Assembly: GCF_002964605.1 (NCBI RefSeq)
Contig: NZ_PQDH01000001.1
Location: forward strand, 372,001-436,000
DNA length: 64,000 bases
Source of the DNA: Vallitalea okinawensis
GTDB lineage: Bacteria > Bacillota > Clostridia > Lachnospirales > PQDH01
Direction: 5' to 3'
Position numbers and translations under genes: made by a program
The notes under the pieces: generated by a model
Seen by the model: the letters and a program-made list of their open reading frames with translations, nothing else
The model's database searches: none
Told to the model about the DNA's origin: nothing
In this document: positions 38,830-47,691 of the stretch, in pieces
How the letters are laid out: the number at the start of each line of letters is the position of its first letter
Numbering within the stretch: position 1 is the stretch's first letter

Positions 38830-40258
38830 CTATATCATCCTCTCTTGATTTTGGTATTGTTATGATTACTTTTAGTCCATTGTGATTTTCAGCCACTATT
38901 TCACCTTGATGTCGTTCAATAACTTGTTTAGAAACATACAACCCAAGACCGCTACCGTCATTTTTACTGTTTCTCGATTCATCGCCTCTATAAAATTGAT
39001 CAAATATTTTTTCTAACTTGACCGATTCTATTCCCAGTCCGTTATCAGCAATTTCTATCCTATAATAATCCATTTCTTCAAATAAGGATACATTGATTTT
39101 AATCCTTTCAACTCCGGCATACTTAACACTGTTTTCAACTAAGTTAGAAAACACTCTAAAAAATTGATCCACATCAACCCTACACTTCATTAAACGATCT
39201 GGTTTTTCATAGTGAATGGTCGCCGATTCGTTTAAATCATCTCTTTTAGAGTTTACAAACTGAGAAAGCATAACAGCTAAATCAACAACTTCAAAATAAA
39301 ACGGCATTCGTTTTGTCTCAAGTTTTGAATAGTAAAACAGTTTTTGCAATAAATTATCCATATCACATGCTTTTTTATAACAGATGTTAACATATTGTTC
39401 ACGTTTTTTTTCCGAATTTGCAACACCATCTTTCATGCCTTTTAAAAATCCTTTAATAGATGTTAGTGGCGTTCGAAGGTCATGGGAAATCCCTGATATC
39501 ATATCTGTTCTAGCCTGATCATAGGCTGTGTTTTTCTTTGTTTCTTCATCAAGATATGCTTGCATTCCATTAAAAGCCTGGCATAGCTGTTCGAATTCTT
39601 CTTCACCCTGATACGTTATTTTCTCTAAAAAGTTATTATTCTCAATCCGTCCAACCCCAAGCATCAATGCTTGAATAGGTTCCATGATTTTTCTAACCAA
39701 TCGCTCTGTATAGAAACGACTGATTAAATATATTCCTAAAATCCCACTAATTCCGAGCATCAAGTATCTAATAATAAACATCTGTACTCTATCAATACCA
39801 AATGACGTTATTTTTTTATTCTTATTAGTATTTATAGCATAAACCTGATAAATCTCACCATTCAGTGTCAAACGTCTTCTTACTATGGTCGCTGGCTCAA
39901 AAAAATAAACTGCATTTTCACTATTCCCCTGCATAGCACTAATCCTTTTTATCTTATCATCTTGTTCATCATATAATAAGGCTGAATAAATGAAGCTACC
40001 ATTCTTTTCAACATATAATTCATAATCATATGTTGTTAATACTTTGCCTATTTGGGACCAGTTTGGCTCGTCAATCCCACGAATCAAACTTTGAACTGTA
40101 TATACATTTTCATCAAGTTCATTATCATCCTCAATCGCTCGGATTAAGCCCTGACTAAATACTCCAACTGTAATAATTCCTGCAACAAATAATGTAACAA
40201 GTGAAGTTAAAACAATGAATGTATTAGATTTTAATACTAATTTTTTTATTGTCATCAT
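38822..40258 (-). CDS. Sensor histidine kinase (HPK1-type)
   Basis: 478 residues. Two transmembrane helices (about residues 12-35 and 165-185) flank an extracytoplasmic sensor domain of about 125 residues without recognised fold. HAMP, HisKA with SHDLRTPLTSIKG, and HATPase with NLVENSVKYA, DNGLGIE and GSGLGLYVSK follow. Its first ATG shares a base with the stop of a 29-residue peptide gene. Partner of the response regulator just downstream. The signal is unknown, possibly cell-envelope or sulfur status. Confidence 0.93.
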   Translation of the reverse strand: MMTIKKLVLKSNTFIVLTSLVTLFVAGIITVGVFSQGLIRAIEDDNELDENVYTVQSLIRGIDEPNWSQIGKVLTTYDYELYVEKNGSFIYSALLYDEQDDKIKRISAMQGNSENAVYFFEPATIVRRRLTLNGEIYQVYAINTNKNKKITSFGIDRVQMFIIRYLMLGISGILGIYLISRFYTERLVRKIMEPIQALMLGVGRIENNNFLEKITYQGEEEFEQLCQAFNGMQAYLDEETKKNTAYDQARTDMISGISHDLRTPLTSIKGFLKGMKDGVANSEKKREQYVNICYKKACDMDNLLQKLFYYSKLETKRMPFYFEVVDLAVMLSQFVNSKRDDLNESATIHYEKPDRLMKCRVDVDQFFRVFSNLVENSVKYAGVERIKINVSLFEEMDYYRIEIADNGLGIESVKLEKIFDQFYRGDESRNSKNDGSGLGLYVSKQVIERHQGEIVAENHNGLKVIITIPKSREDDIDV

Positions 40259-40347
40259 TATCCCCTATTCTCATACCACTTCAAAGTAAATAGAAAAAGT
40301 AGCCCAATGACTGTATCACTGTAGAGTAATTTTGTTGTTTTATTCAT
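40258..40347 (-). CDS. 29-residue membrane peptide coupled to the kinase gene
   Basis: An ORF with GAGGTG five bases before ATG 40345-40347 encodes a short polar start, a hydrophobic core (VIGLLFLFTLKWY) and a charged end (ENRG). Its TAA overlaps the kinase ATG as TAATG. The ribosome site, the single potential membrane helix and the overlap support translation. It may be a small kinase regulator, or only a leader that couples translation. Confidence 0.55.
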   Translation of the reverse strand: MNKTTKLLYSDTVIGLLFLFTLKWYENRG

Positions 40348-40499
40348 AGATTCACCTCATGTATTGATTGTAGCAAATGAATCTAAAATATTAATTGTGA
40401 AAGTATAAATATTTTCTAAACAAAGTTGCGTCTATACAATTCTTCTTGGTATTTTTCTTTTTTAGCATCTTGTATAAATCATATCAATCAAATTGCTTA

Positions 40500-40528
40500 T
40501 TGAAAAATTCCCGTATATCTGATATAAT
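40500..40528 (+). promoter_or_regulatory. SigA promoter of the glycine-riboswitch operon
   Basis: TTGAAA at 40500-40505 and TATAAT at 40523-40528 are 17 bases apart. The predicted transcript starts near 40535, about 65 bases before the aptamer. Confidence 0.8.
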
Positions 40529-40598
40529 TCTTTTTAAATCCAAATAATTGCCAAAGGAAGGTAGTGGAAACAGCAAGTGTAACCGTTACTGGATGGAA

Positions 40599-40673
40599 CT
40601 CTGGAGAGACTCAAATGAGCACCGAAGGGGAAAGCCATGATTCATGGTGAAGCTCTCAGGTAAAAGGACAGAG
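40599..40673 (+). ncRNA. Glycine riboswitch aptamer
   Basis: The conserved core is present: GGAGAG, then GCACCGAAGGGGAAA, a variable hairpin (GCCATGATTCATGG), then CTCTCAGGTAAAAGGACAGAG. The ends CTCTG and CAGAG form P1. Only one full aptamer is visible; the 60 bases upstream may hold a reduced second partner, as in singleton glycine switches. A terminator follows at 40715, so the switch acts on transcription. Confidence 0.92.
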
Positions 40674-40714
40674 ATAACAAGATTTTTATGTGTATAAATA
40701 ATTTTGTTCTATCT

Positions 40715-40742
40715 AGAGACTAGCCCTGCTTAGTCTCTTTTT
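40715..40742 (+). terminator. Riboswitch-controlled terminator
   Basis: AGAGACTA and TAGTCTCT flank a short loop and are followed by TTTTT. It sits between the glycine aptamer and the ACT gene, 100 bases before the coding start, so it is the expression platform rather than an operon end. Confidence 0.85.
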
Positions 40743-40843
40743 ATAGTGTTGGAAAGTACTGGGTTTTGCTTATACAACTAGTCACTTTTCTTGTACATCT
40801 CTCCTAATTGAATTTTAAATAACCGAAGAAGGGACGCGTATAA

Positions 40844-41137
40844 ATGAAAGCTATTATAAGTGTAATAGGAACCGATAAAATTGGTATTATCGCAAAAGTA
40901 ACAACCATATTATCCGAGCAATCCGTTAATATTTTAGATATTAGTCAAACCATCATGCAAGATTATTTTACGATGATCATGGCCGTTGATCTTTCTAATA
41001 TGACTTGTGGATTTAATGAATTAAAGAAATTATTAGAGAAGACAGGTACTGACATGGATTTATCTATCAAAATCCAGCATCAAGCTATATTTGATGCTAT
41101 GCACAACATTGAATACGGGAGTGATCAGCATGAATAA
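40844..41137 (+). CDS. ACT-domain protein, UPF0237 family
   Basis: A 97-residue single ACT domain ([23 protein letters not shown]) of the kind that binds amino acids. It overlaps the next gene by eight bases. The pair UPF0237-UPF0210 is conserved in Firmicutes but its reaction is not known. Control by a glycine riboswitch suggests glycine metabolism or sensing, and glycine or serine is a reasonable ligand guess. Confidence 0.9.
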   Translation: MKAIISVIGTDKIGIIAKVTTILSEQSVNILDISQTIMQDYFTMIMAVDLSNMTCGFNELKKLLEKTGTDMDLSIKIQHQAIFDAMHNIEYGSDQHE

Positions 41138-42488
41138 ATACGGTTCTGTACTAGAAACCATACAAATGATTGAAAAGGAAAAACTGGATATTCGTACAAT
41201 TACCATGGGTATCTCTCTACAAGATTGCGCCGATGCAAACAGTTTAAAATCTTGTGAAAAAATATATGATAAGATTACTACCTATGCTGAGAGGCTAGTT
41301 GAAGAAGGTGAAAGGCTAGAAAATGAATATGGTATTCCAATTATCAATAAGAGAATTGCTGTAACCCCGATATCTTTAGTGGCTCAAGCATCCGAAGCAA
41401 CTTCCTATGTAGATTATGCAAAAACATTAGACCGTGCTGCTAATGCTGTAGGCGTTAACTTTATAGGCGGTTTTTCAGCTTTGGTTCATAAAGGGTATTC
41501 AAAAGGCGATCGCATCTTAATAAATTCCATACCCGAAGCTTTGGCAGAGACAGAAAGAGTATGTTCATCCGTTAATATTGGCAGCACCAAAGCTGGTATC
41601 AACATGGATGCAGTTAAAGATATGGGTGAGATCGTTAAGAAAGCTGCATACCTTACTCGCAATCAAGATAGTATTGGTTGTGCTAAGTTAGTGATCTTTG
41701 CTAACTCAGTGGAAGATAACCCTTTTATGGCAGGTGCTTATCATGGTATAGGTGAACCAGAAGCAGTTATTAATGTAGGTGTTAGCGGCCCTGGTGTCGT
41801 TAAGTCTGCTCTTGAGAAAATAAAAGGACAAAGTTTTGATCAAGTGGCGGAAACCATTAAACGGACTGCTTTTAAAATAACGAGAGCAGGTCAACTGATT
41901 GGTCACGAAGCTGCCGATCGTTTAAATGTACCTTTTGGTATTTTAGACTTATCTCTAGCACCCACTCCTGAAGTTGGAGATTCTGTTGCTAGAATTTTAG
42001 AAGAAATTGGATTAGAGCGATGTGGATGCCATGGTACAACTGCTGCACTGGCCATGCTCAATGATGCTGTTAAAAAGGGGGGGATAATGGCTTCTTCTCA
42101 TGTTGGTGGATTAAGTGGTGCTTTTATACCTGTTAGCGAAGATGAAGGTATGATTGAAGCTGTAAAGCAAGGTTCTCTTACCTTTGATAAATTAGAAGCT
42201 ATGACTTGTGTATGTTCTGTGGGATTAGACATGATTGCAATTCCAGGCGATACACCAGCTTCTACTATATCAGCTATCATTGCTGACGAAGCTGCTATCG
42301 GTGTTATTAATCAAAAGACAACAGCTGTTAGAATTATCCCAGTACATGGTAAAGGTCTGGGTGAGGAAGTTGTATTTGGTGGTTTATTAGGTCAAGCTCC
42401 TATCATGAAAGTCTCCTCTTTCTCCTCAGAGAAATTCATCAATCGTGGTGGTCGAATACCAGCCCCTGTTCACAGTTTTAAAAATTAG
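41130..42488 (+). CDS. UPF0210 (PFL-like, DUF711) protein
   Basis: About 452 residues starting at ATG 41130 ([14 protein letters not shown]) after GGGAGTG. An earlier in-frame ATG at 41091 lies inside the ACT gene and is rejected. The family has a glycyl-radical-enzyme-like barrel by fold. Visible family segments are [26 protein letters not shown] and [17 protein letters not shown]. The C-terminus [13 protein letters not shown] is typical of the family. Its biochemical role is unsettled. It ends in a strong terminator. Confidence 0.9.
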   Translation: MNKYGSVLETIQMIEKEKLDIRTITMGISLQDCADANSLKSCEKIYDKITTYAERLVEEGERLENEYGIPIINKRIAVTPISLVAQASEATSYVDYAKTLDRAANAVGVNFIGGFSALVHKGYSKGDRILINSIPEALAETERVCSSVNIGSTKAGINMDAVKDMGEIVKKAAYLTRNQDSIGCAKLVIFANSVEDNPFMAGAYHGIGEPEAVINVGVSGPGVVKSALEKIKGQSFDQVAETIKRTAFKITRAGQLIGHEAADRLNVPFGILDLSLAPTPEVGDSVARILEEIGLERCGCHGTTAALAMLNDAVKKGGIMASSHVGGLSGAFIPVSEDEGMIEAVKQGSLTFDKLEAMTCVCSVGLDMIAIPGDTPASTISAIIADEAAIGVINQKTTAVRIIPVHGKGLGEEVVFGGLLGQAPIMKVSSFSSEKFINRGGRIPAPVHSFKN

Positions 42489-42493
42489 AAACT

Positions 42494-42521
42494 AAAAAAA
42501 GTGACTAGAGTCACTTTTTTT
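42494..42521 (+). terminator. Terminator of the ACT/UPF0210 operon
   Basis: AAAAAAAGTGACT and AGTCACTTTTTTT form a tight stem five bases after the stop. Confidence 0.85.
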
Positions 42522-42533
42522 AGACAAATATAA

Positions 42534-42559
42534 AACCCTGAAGAATAATCTTCAGGGTT
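42534..42559 (-). terminator. Terminator of the cold-shock gene
   Basis: AACCCTGAAGA pairs perfectly with TCTTCAGGGTT. On the minus strand TTTTAT follows, 20 bases after the stop of the cold-shock gene. Confidence 0.8.
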
Positions 42560-42579
42560 AGTAATCATAATAAAAATGA

Positions 42580-42780
42580 TTAAGCAGGAGTTACGTTCTC
42601 AGCTTGAGGGCCTTTAGCGCCTTCAACGATTTCGAAAGAAACTTCTTCGCCTTCTTCTAAAGTTTTGTAACCATCTTTGTTGATTTGTGAGAAGTGTACG
42701 AATACGTCGTTACCTTCTTCTGTAGTGATGAAACCAAAACCTTTTTCTGCGTTAAACCATTTTACTGTACCTTTTACCAT
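42580..42780 (-). CDS. Cold-shock protein, CspA family
   Basis: A 66-residue OB-fold protein with RNP1 KGFGFI and RNP2 VFVHF, which binds single-stranded RNA/DNA and acts as RNA chaperone. It is monocistronic. The codon choice is more GC-rich and uniform than in neighbouring genes, as in highly expressed genes. A 5' leader with an RBS-pairing hairpin lies upstream. Confidence 0.97.
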   Translation of the reverse strand: MVKGTVKWFNAEKGFGFITTEEGNDVFVHFSQINKDGYKTLEEGEEVSFEIVEGAKGPQAENVTPA

Positions 42781-43106
42781 AATTACTTACCTCCAAGATA
42801 ATATTACCTTTAATCCTTGGAAAGAGAAAATCTTTATTACTTATACTACACTATAATACAACTTCTAATAAGAATCATTATGTGGCTCTAAAGATAATAA
42901 ACTACTTCACTTCCGAATCAAAGTATGTGATAAGTATACACCTTTTAAAGGCAAATAGCAATAATTTTTTTCAAAATACTTAATTCTTTTCATTTAAATT
43001 ATATCTTAGCTAATATATTATACTTATCACCTTATTATAATAAGAAATTTATGCTGTTTTTATTTATCCACTATTTTCCTATTTTATATAAAATAGCTAT
43101 GTCTTT
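42781..43106 (-). promoter_or_regulatory. Leader of the cold-shock gene
   Basis: No other gene is present. On the minus strand TCCAAGG (42815-42821) can pair with TCTTGGA (42792-42798), of which the last bases belong to the ribosome site TTGGAGG. The start region can thus be partly closed, as in cold-shock leaders with temperature-responsive folding. The part beyond about 42960 is AT-rich and featureless. Confidence 0.45.
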
Positions 43107-45107
43107 TTATTTCCATTTAGCTATGTTAAAATTAATAATTTTTTCAATGGTCTTGTAATCCATATAATCCAACATAATAATATTATTTCCCCCACCTTTA
43201 TTACCTGTTTTATCATAATTATCTTCTAACCAATTGAGAACAACTGGATTTGTCTCTTCCGATAACTCATAAAGTGTCATACCATCCAAGATTGCGCCAA
43301 TGTCAAAAGCTGGTGTACGTACACCTTGAAGAACAAATAATAATTCATCCTCAGCAGTATTGAGATACTCATCTAAAAGGCTACTAAAAGCAGTTATATC
43401 TAGGTTATCTGAATTATATGTATTAATTAAACTGCTTTGCCTACTCAAAATCAGTTCATTATCGATATAAGCCCCTGAACCTTCATTTTCAGTAAACAAA
43501 ATAACGATATGTTTATCACTATTCCACAACTCTTCCAGTGTAGAGCTTTTTAGTTCTGTTAAAGAGATGAGTTGCTCTGAAAACGTTGATGTCAATTGAT
43601 TCACAAGATACTGATAGCTGGTATCAGTCATTTCATAAAAATGTTGAAAATCAAGGATGACTATCTCTTGGGTGTTTTGGTTTATAAACTGGCTCACTTC
43701 ATCGACAATAGTATCCATTCCTTCACCATATATGCCATGCATCGTCCGTAAATCAGTTTCATCAATATTGACCTCACCATTTTCATACACCATGTATGGA
43801 CCTACTCTTAAATCAAAGTACCTTACTCCAACTTCTAATTGTTGCTTTACATCCAAGTCCTGTGTTTGAGAAAAGGGTACAATCATATCTCTTATGGCAT
43901 AAGCAGCATTGTACTCTGTTGAACCAGGATAAAATGAATCAGGTGCAAGGTCATGGGGATCCCCTTCGTCATCAAAGGTGAAGGTACCTGTATCATGTGT
44001 GCCTGGTAATAACACATCTCTCAGTACAGCTTCTCCAAATTCGGGGTACTGTTGGTATAGCGTTTCCATCCAATTACTGTATCCATCTGTTGTACGGACT
44101 TTACCAGTATTATAATACAATTCGTATGCCCCATTATTATGCACTTCAACTATTGTTCCATCATCACCAATTGCAATAGATGGGGTATTACCTGTATCAT
44201 AGTCATTCCGAATACCACCTCTATCTTGCCATTGAATCTGATCATTGATTAAGGTTCCAACATAATAGTATAAATCACCGCTACCATCATCATGAAACTC
44301 CAATAATTGATTATTGGCTGTTAAAGCGATAACTGGTCGTTTACCACTGTCATAATAAGTCCCTCCAGATTGAACCCAGTAGATGGCCTCGCCATTATCA
44401 CTTAGATACCCAATTTTATAATAGAGTTTTAACCCCCCATTATCATGTACTTCAATAATGGTATTGCCCATTACTGCTATTGAGGGGGAATAACCATTAT
44501 CATAATAAGTCCCTCCTGACTGAACCCAATCGATCCGATCATCCTCTAACATGCCGATCTTATAAAATAATTTACCGCTGCCATTATCGTGGAATTCTAA
44601 TATTCTACCATTCTCTAAGACTTCTACACAAGGTCGTTTACCAGTATCATAATTCGTTCCACCAGAAGTCACCCATTCGATGGATTGTGCATCACTGCTC
44701 AGTTTCCCTATTCTATAAAAGAGTTTCCACTTGAGCCAACTGTAATCACCGTGCACTTCTATGATTGTACCATCATCAGTTACAGCGATAGAAGGTGAAT
44801 AACCGTTATCATAGTATGTACCTCCATTAGTAGCCCATTCAACAGAACCATCATCAGCTAAACTTCCCAGCCGATAATATAATTTACCTGATCCATTTTC
44901 ATGGCATTCAATGACTATTCCAGCTTTAGTAATAGCTATCGATGGGTCATCTCCTGAATCATAATGCGTCCCACTCTTCTCCCCCTTACTCCAATCGCAA
45001 TAAGTCATCGTTCCCTCAGAAACTGCTCCATAAACAAGATCACAATGTAAACTTGTTGTTATTAATAGGACTATTAAAAATAATACTAATCTCTTAGCTT
45101 TACTCAT
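43107..45107 (-). CDS. Secreted PI-specific phospholipase C-like protein with six N-terminal repeats
   Basis: About 666 residues from the ATG after GGGAGAAGGGAAG. A signal peptide (LVLFLIVLLITTSLHCDLVYGA) directs export. Residues ~35-340 are six repeats of about 50 residues with the pattern GGTxYDxGxxPSIAV...EVH(D/N)NG..LYYxIG, likely one beta-propeller or beta-sandwich array. The C-terminal ~300 residues are a PI-PLC X domain: LLPGTHDTGTF (first catalytic His), VRYFDLRVG, TMHGIYGEG (second His) and EIVILDFQHFY. The repeats may bind carbohydrate or membrane. The upstream 190 bases hold no gene. Confidence 0.87.
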   Translation of the reverse strand: MSKAKRLVLFLIVLLITTSLHCDLVYGAVSEGTMTYCDWSKGEKSGTHYDSGDDPSIAITKAGIVIECHENGSGKLYYRLGSLADDGSVEWATNGGTYYDNGYSPSIAVTDDGTIIEVHGDYSWLKWKLFYRIGKLSSDAQSIEWVTSGGTNYDTGKRPCVEVLENGRILEFHDNGSGKLFYKIGMLEDDRIDWVQSGGTYYDNGYSPSIAVMGNTIIEVHDNGGLKLYYKIGYLSDNGEAIYWVQSGGTYYDSGKRPVIALTANNQLLEFHDDGSGDLYYYVGTLINDQIQWQDRGGIRNDYDTGNTPSIAIGDDGTIVEVHNNGAYELYYNTGKVRTTDGYSNWMETLYQQYPEFGEAVLRDVLLPGTHDTGTFTFDDEGDPHDLAPDSFYPGSTEYNAAYAIRDMIVPFSQTQDLDVKQQLEVGVRYFDLRVGPYMVYENGEVNIDETDLRTMHGIYGEGMDTIVDEVSQFINQNTQEIVILDFQHFYEMTDTSYQYLVNQLTSTFSEQLISLTELKSSTLEELWNSDKHIVILFTENEGSGAYIDNELILSRQSSLINTYNSDNLDITAFSSLLDEYLNTAEDELLFVLQGVRTPAFDIGAILDGMTLYELSEETNPVVLNWLEDNYDKTGNKGGGNNIIMLDYMDYKTIEKIINFNIAKWK

Positions 45108-45320
45108 CTTCCCTTCTCCCTTCATTCATTTTGATTGAAATTAACTACTCCTCCTTCTATTAAAACTCGTACCAAAATGTCAATATTCTACACCCAAACA
45201 CTTGTTTTCAGAATATTCCAGTATTTATTTTTGAACACTTGATACTAGTTTTAGTATAGGTTCATCATTTTTTCAAGTAAATGGATAACCATTAGTTGAT
45301 TAATGGATAATGATACAAAT

Positions 45321-45869
45321 TTATTCATTATCTGAAGAGCTTAGATCATATACAAAGAAGTATCGCACGTGATTTTCATCTGTTTTTGTATCTGATTGAT
45401 AATCATATAGGATTGTCTTAAGTTTAAATCCGGCTTTTTCAATGCATCTAATAGATCCAAGATTGCTTACTTTTATAGTAGCCTCTAGTCTTTTAAAATC
45501 CCTTTGAAGAGCTAAATAATTCAATAAAGCCTGTAACATCTTTGGCATGATGCCCTGTCCCCAGTACTTTCTATTTAAAACATAAGCGATACGTGCTGAT
45601 TTAGTTCTTTTATCAATTTTATGTAAAGCAATAAAACCGATTAAAGCATCATCAGTTTTACAATAAATCCCCCAATAAAAAGCTTCACCTTCTGTCATTT
45701 GCTTATCTATTTTCTCGAACCATTTCCGAGTATCATGGATGTTACTGTGTACTTTATTTGTTATATGCTTTGCATTTTCATCAGATGAAAAAATTGCATA
45801 TAGATCCTTACAATGATTCTCTTTTATTTGTACCAACACATATGAATCCCTCTCTATTCTTGGTGTCAC
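45321..45869 (-). CDS. GNAT acetyltransferase, RimJ/RimL type
   Basis: 182 residues. It begins with the RimJ-like TPRIERDSYVL start, has ARIAYVLNRKYWGQGIMPKMLQ for the acetyl-CoA loop (QxxGxG/A) and a family C-terminus NLGSIRCIEKAGFK. Probable substrate is an N-terminal amine or small molecule. The gene is alone. Confidence 0.88.
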   Translation of the reverse strand: MTPRIERDSYVLVQIKENHCKDLYAIFSSDENAKHITNKVHSNIHDTRKWFEKIDKQMTEGEAFYWGIYCKTDDALIGFIALHKIDKRTKSARIAYVLNRKYWGQGIMPKMLQALLNYLALQRDFKRLEATIKVSNLGSIRCIEKAGFKLKTILYDYQSDTKTDENHVRYFFVYDLSSSDNE

Positions 45870-46019
45870 AAAACATCACTCCATATTCATTCCCTATTCT
45901 AAAATCCTTCCAATTACTTTCAAAATATAAATTTTTATTTTTGATGTATATAAAAGTTGAAAATGAACATACTATTATTGATAGCATTTATAGTCTTAAC
46001 TGACTACAACTTGCTATCA

Positions 46020-46077
46020 CCTGTGTCATACTTGACATAGGCAAGGAGCGGTAACTACAATGTTATCGCTCTTTTTT
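46020..46077 (+). terminator. Paired hairpins with U-tract ahead of the cupin gene
   Basis: Two adjacent stems were found: CCTGTGTCA/TGACATAGG (46020-46041) and GAGCGGTAAC/GTTATCGCTC (46046-46071), the second followed by TTTTTT. No plus-strand gene precedes them, so they form either the end of a small RNA beginning in 45870-46000 or an attenuator in the leader of the cupin gene 84 bases on. Confidence 0.6.
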
Positions 46078-46160
46078 AGTTTCTGGTAATAATTATTACT
46101 GAATCAACTTACTAAATTATATATACTTATAGCATATAATTATTGAGTGGAGGTAATAAC

Positions 46161-46487
46161 ATGGTAGAACAAGTATTTAATTATAGTGTTTCTGATGATA
46201 AAGCAGTTGAAAAAATAATAATGGATGAAAACATTAATTATATTCATATGGTCTTTAACAAAAACGAGGGACTTCCAGAACATTATTCCAATTCTAATGT
46301 CTATATGACAATTGTAAGAGGTATTCTTTCTATACAGCTTAATGATCAGGAAATTCATGAATATACAAAGGGAGATATTTTAAAGATCCCTTATCAAACT
46401 AAAATGAATGTTAATAATTTGAATGATAGTACATTAGAATTAATCGTTATTAAAGCTCCTGCACCTGGGAATTTAAAAAAGTCTTAA
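46161..46487 (+). CDS. Cupin-domain protein
   Basis: 108 residues from the ATG after GGAGGTAATAAC. A single cupin barrel: GLPEHYSNSNVYMTIVRG for the first motif and a second motif around KGDILKIPYQTKMNVNN. The first motif keeps His but the second lacks the expected His, so metal binding may be partial. The ligand is unknown. Confidence 0.75.
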   Translation: MVEQVFNYSVSDDKAVEKIIMDENINYIHMVFNKNEGLPEHYSNSNVYMTIVRGILSIQLNDQEIHEYTKGDILKIPYQTKMNVNNLNDSTLELIVIKAPAPGNLKKS

Positions 46488-46595
46488 AACTATTCCAACT
46501 TAACCTAAATCTTCTAGGCTGGATTAGCCATAAAATAGAGATTATCGGACATAATAATATTTGTACCTGAGAATTGTTCTAACCCCTTGGTACAG
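46488..46595 (+). other. 5' part of the structured intergenic region after the cupin gene
   Basis: No gene. It holds a small hairpin GGCTGGATTAGCC near 46513-46525 and GTACC at 46563-46567, which can pair with GGTAC at 46589-46593. It runs directly into the long stem at 46596. Confidence 0.4.
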
Positions 46596-46711
46596 GACCA
46601 ATATGTGGTTACCCCGAAGGTCCATGGTATTTGATGTTGTAGTTAACAAATCTATAACTCCAGAATACGGTGGTTTAAAATCTTCATGCAACCCCATATT
46701 GGTCTTTTTTT
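46596..46711 (+). ncRNA. Candidate structured RNA ending in a long terminator stem
   Basis: GACCAATATGTGGTT (46596-46610) pairs with AACCCCATATTGGTC (46690-46704) over 15 positions with one mismatch, followed by seven T. The 79 bases inside hold an ACCCCGAAGG segment and a stem GTTGTAG/CTATAAC. There is no ORF. The size of the loop makes a plain terminator unlikely. I could not match it to a known riboswitch or 6S/SRP RNA. Confidence 0.55.
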
Positions 46712-46851
46712 ATTGAATGAACCTTTTGATACTAATGCCATAAAGGTGAGATGATTTTATTGATTAGAAAGCATTACTATTATGAAACTACAAAAACTGC
46801 TAGAAGATATATATCCAGCAGTTTTAGCACTTTAGCATTTATCTCTATACG

Positions 46852-47352
46852 TTAATCTCTTATAATATTATATTCATAATACAGAGATGCAACACCGTCT
46901 TCCTCAAATTCTTCTATACATTTAAAGCCTACTTTTTCTAAAGTCATGATCGATGCTGTATTGAACTTATACGTAAATGCACAGATTTTATTAATATCAT
47001 ATCTCTTGATTATTAATTGATTGAAATCATGTAATACTTTAGCTCCTATTCCCTTCTTCCAAAAAGCCTTATCAAAGATAACAATGCTTAGAAAGCAACT
47101 TTTTTCATTTTTTTCATCAATACAATAACACCATACATCTCCAATATAGCAATCATCAACATATATTGTTTCCCCATAACTCTTTGCCTCAGGTTGCAAT
47201 GATTGATAAAAAAGTTCTATAGCTTCTTCTAAAGTCTGCTTCTGAAAAGGAAATAATCTCTGTAAGTCTTCATCTTGAGATTCCTGCCAAAATCTTTTTA
47301 CATGATCTAATTCTCTGGCTCTTAAATTAATATTTAATATCTTTTCACTCAT
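46852..47352 (-). CDS. GNAT acetyltransferase
   Basis: 166 residues: FLSIVIFDKAFWKKGIGAKVLHDF includes the acetyl-CoA binding loop KKGIGAK, and FNTASIMTLEKVGFKCIEEF the family C-terminus. A 630-base region without genes lies upstream of it. Substrate unknown. Confidence 0.85.
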   Translation of the reverse strand: MSEKILNINLRARELDHVKRFWQESQDEDLQRLFPFQKQTLEEAIELFYQSLQPEAKSYGETIYVDDCYIGDVWCYCIDEKNEKSCFLSIVIFDKAFWKKGIGAKVLHDFNQLIIKRYDINKICAFTYKFNTASIMTLEKVGFKCIEEFEEDGVASLYYEYNIIRD

Positions 47353-47656
47353 AACTTTAATCCTTTCTTAATTAATAATTTGTAATTAAACTAATTTATT
47401 TATTCATTGGCTTACCTCCTTTGATTTCTAACTCAATATTTTTTGATCCAAAATTGAACTTATCGTATTTCATCATATGATATTAATAAGTGTAAAAAGA
47501 AATAGAAATGATATTAAATATTTGTTTTCTCGTTAATAAAATTATAACTATAGAAAGATTATACGTCAACACTGATGCAGATCCTTCTTCTAAAAGATCA
47601 GCAAATTGATGATTGATAATGTTTCATCGATAATGATATTCATTTATATTTCTATG
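47353..47656. other. Gene-free AT-rich region
   Basis: Nothing recognisable beyond the untranslated leader of the acetyltransferase gene (minus). Very AT-rich. Confidence 0.5.
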
Positions 47657-47685
47657 TTGATTTTTACCATGTTTTGGCGTATAAT
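47657..47685 (+). promoter_or_regulatory. Strong SigA-like promoter in a gene-free region
   Basis: TTGATT at 47657-47662 and TATAAT at 47680-47685 are exactly 17 bases apart. No coding start follows before a terminator at 47796-47832. Confidence 0.75.
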
Positions 47686-47691
47686 GAAGTT

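Noticed and set aside
41091-41129. Upstream ATG for the UPF0210 gene
   Set aside because: It lies within the ACT gene and the residues it adds do not belong to the family; ATG 41130 has a ribosome site.
46596-46711. T-box riboswitch
   Set aside because: No GGTGG(T)ACCGCG-type T-box sequence or specifier context, and no plus-strand gene follows.
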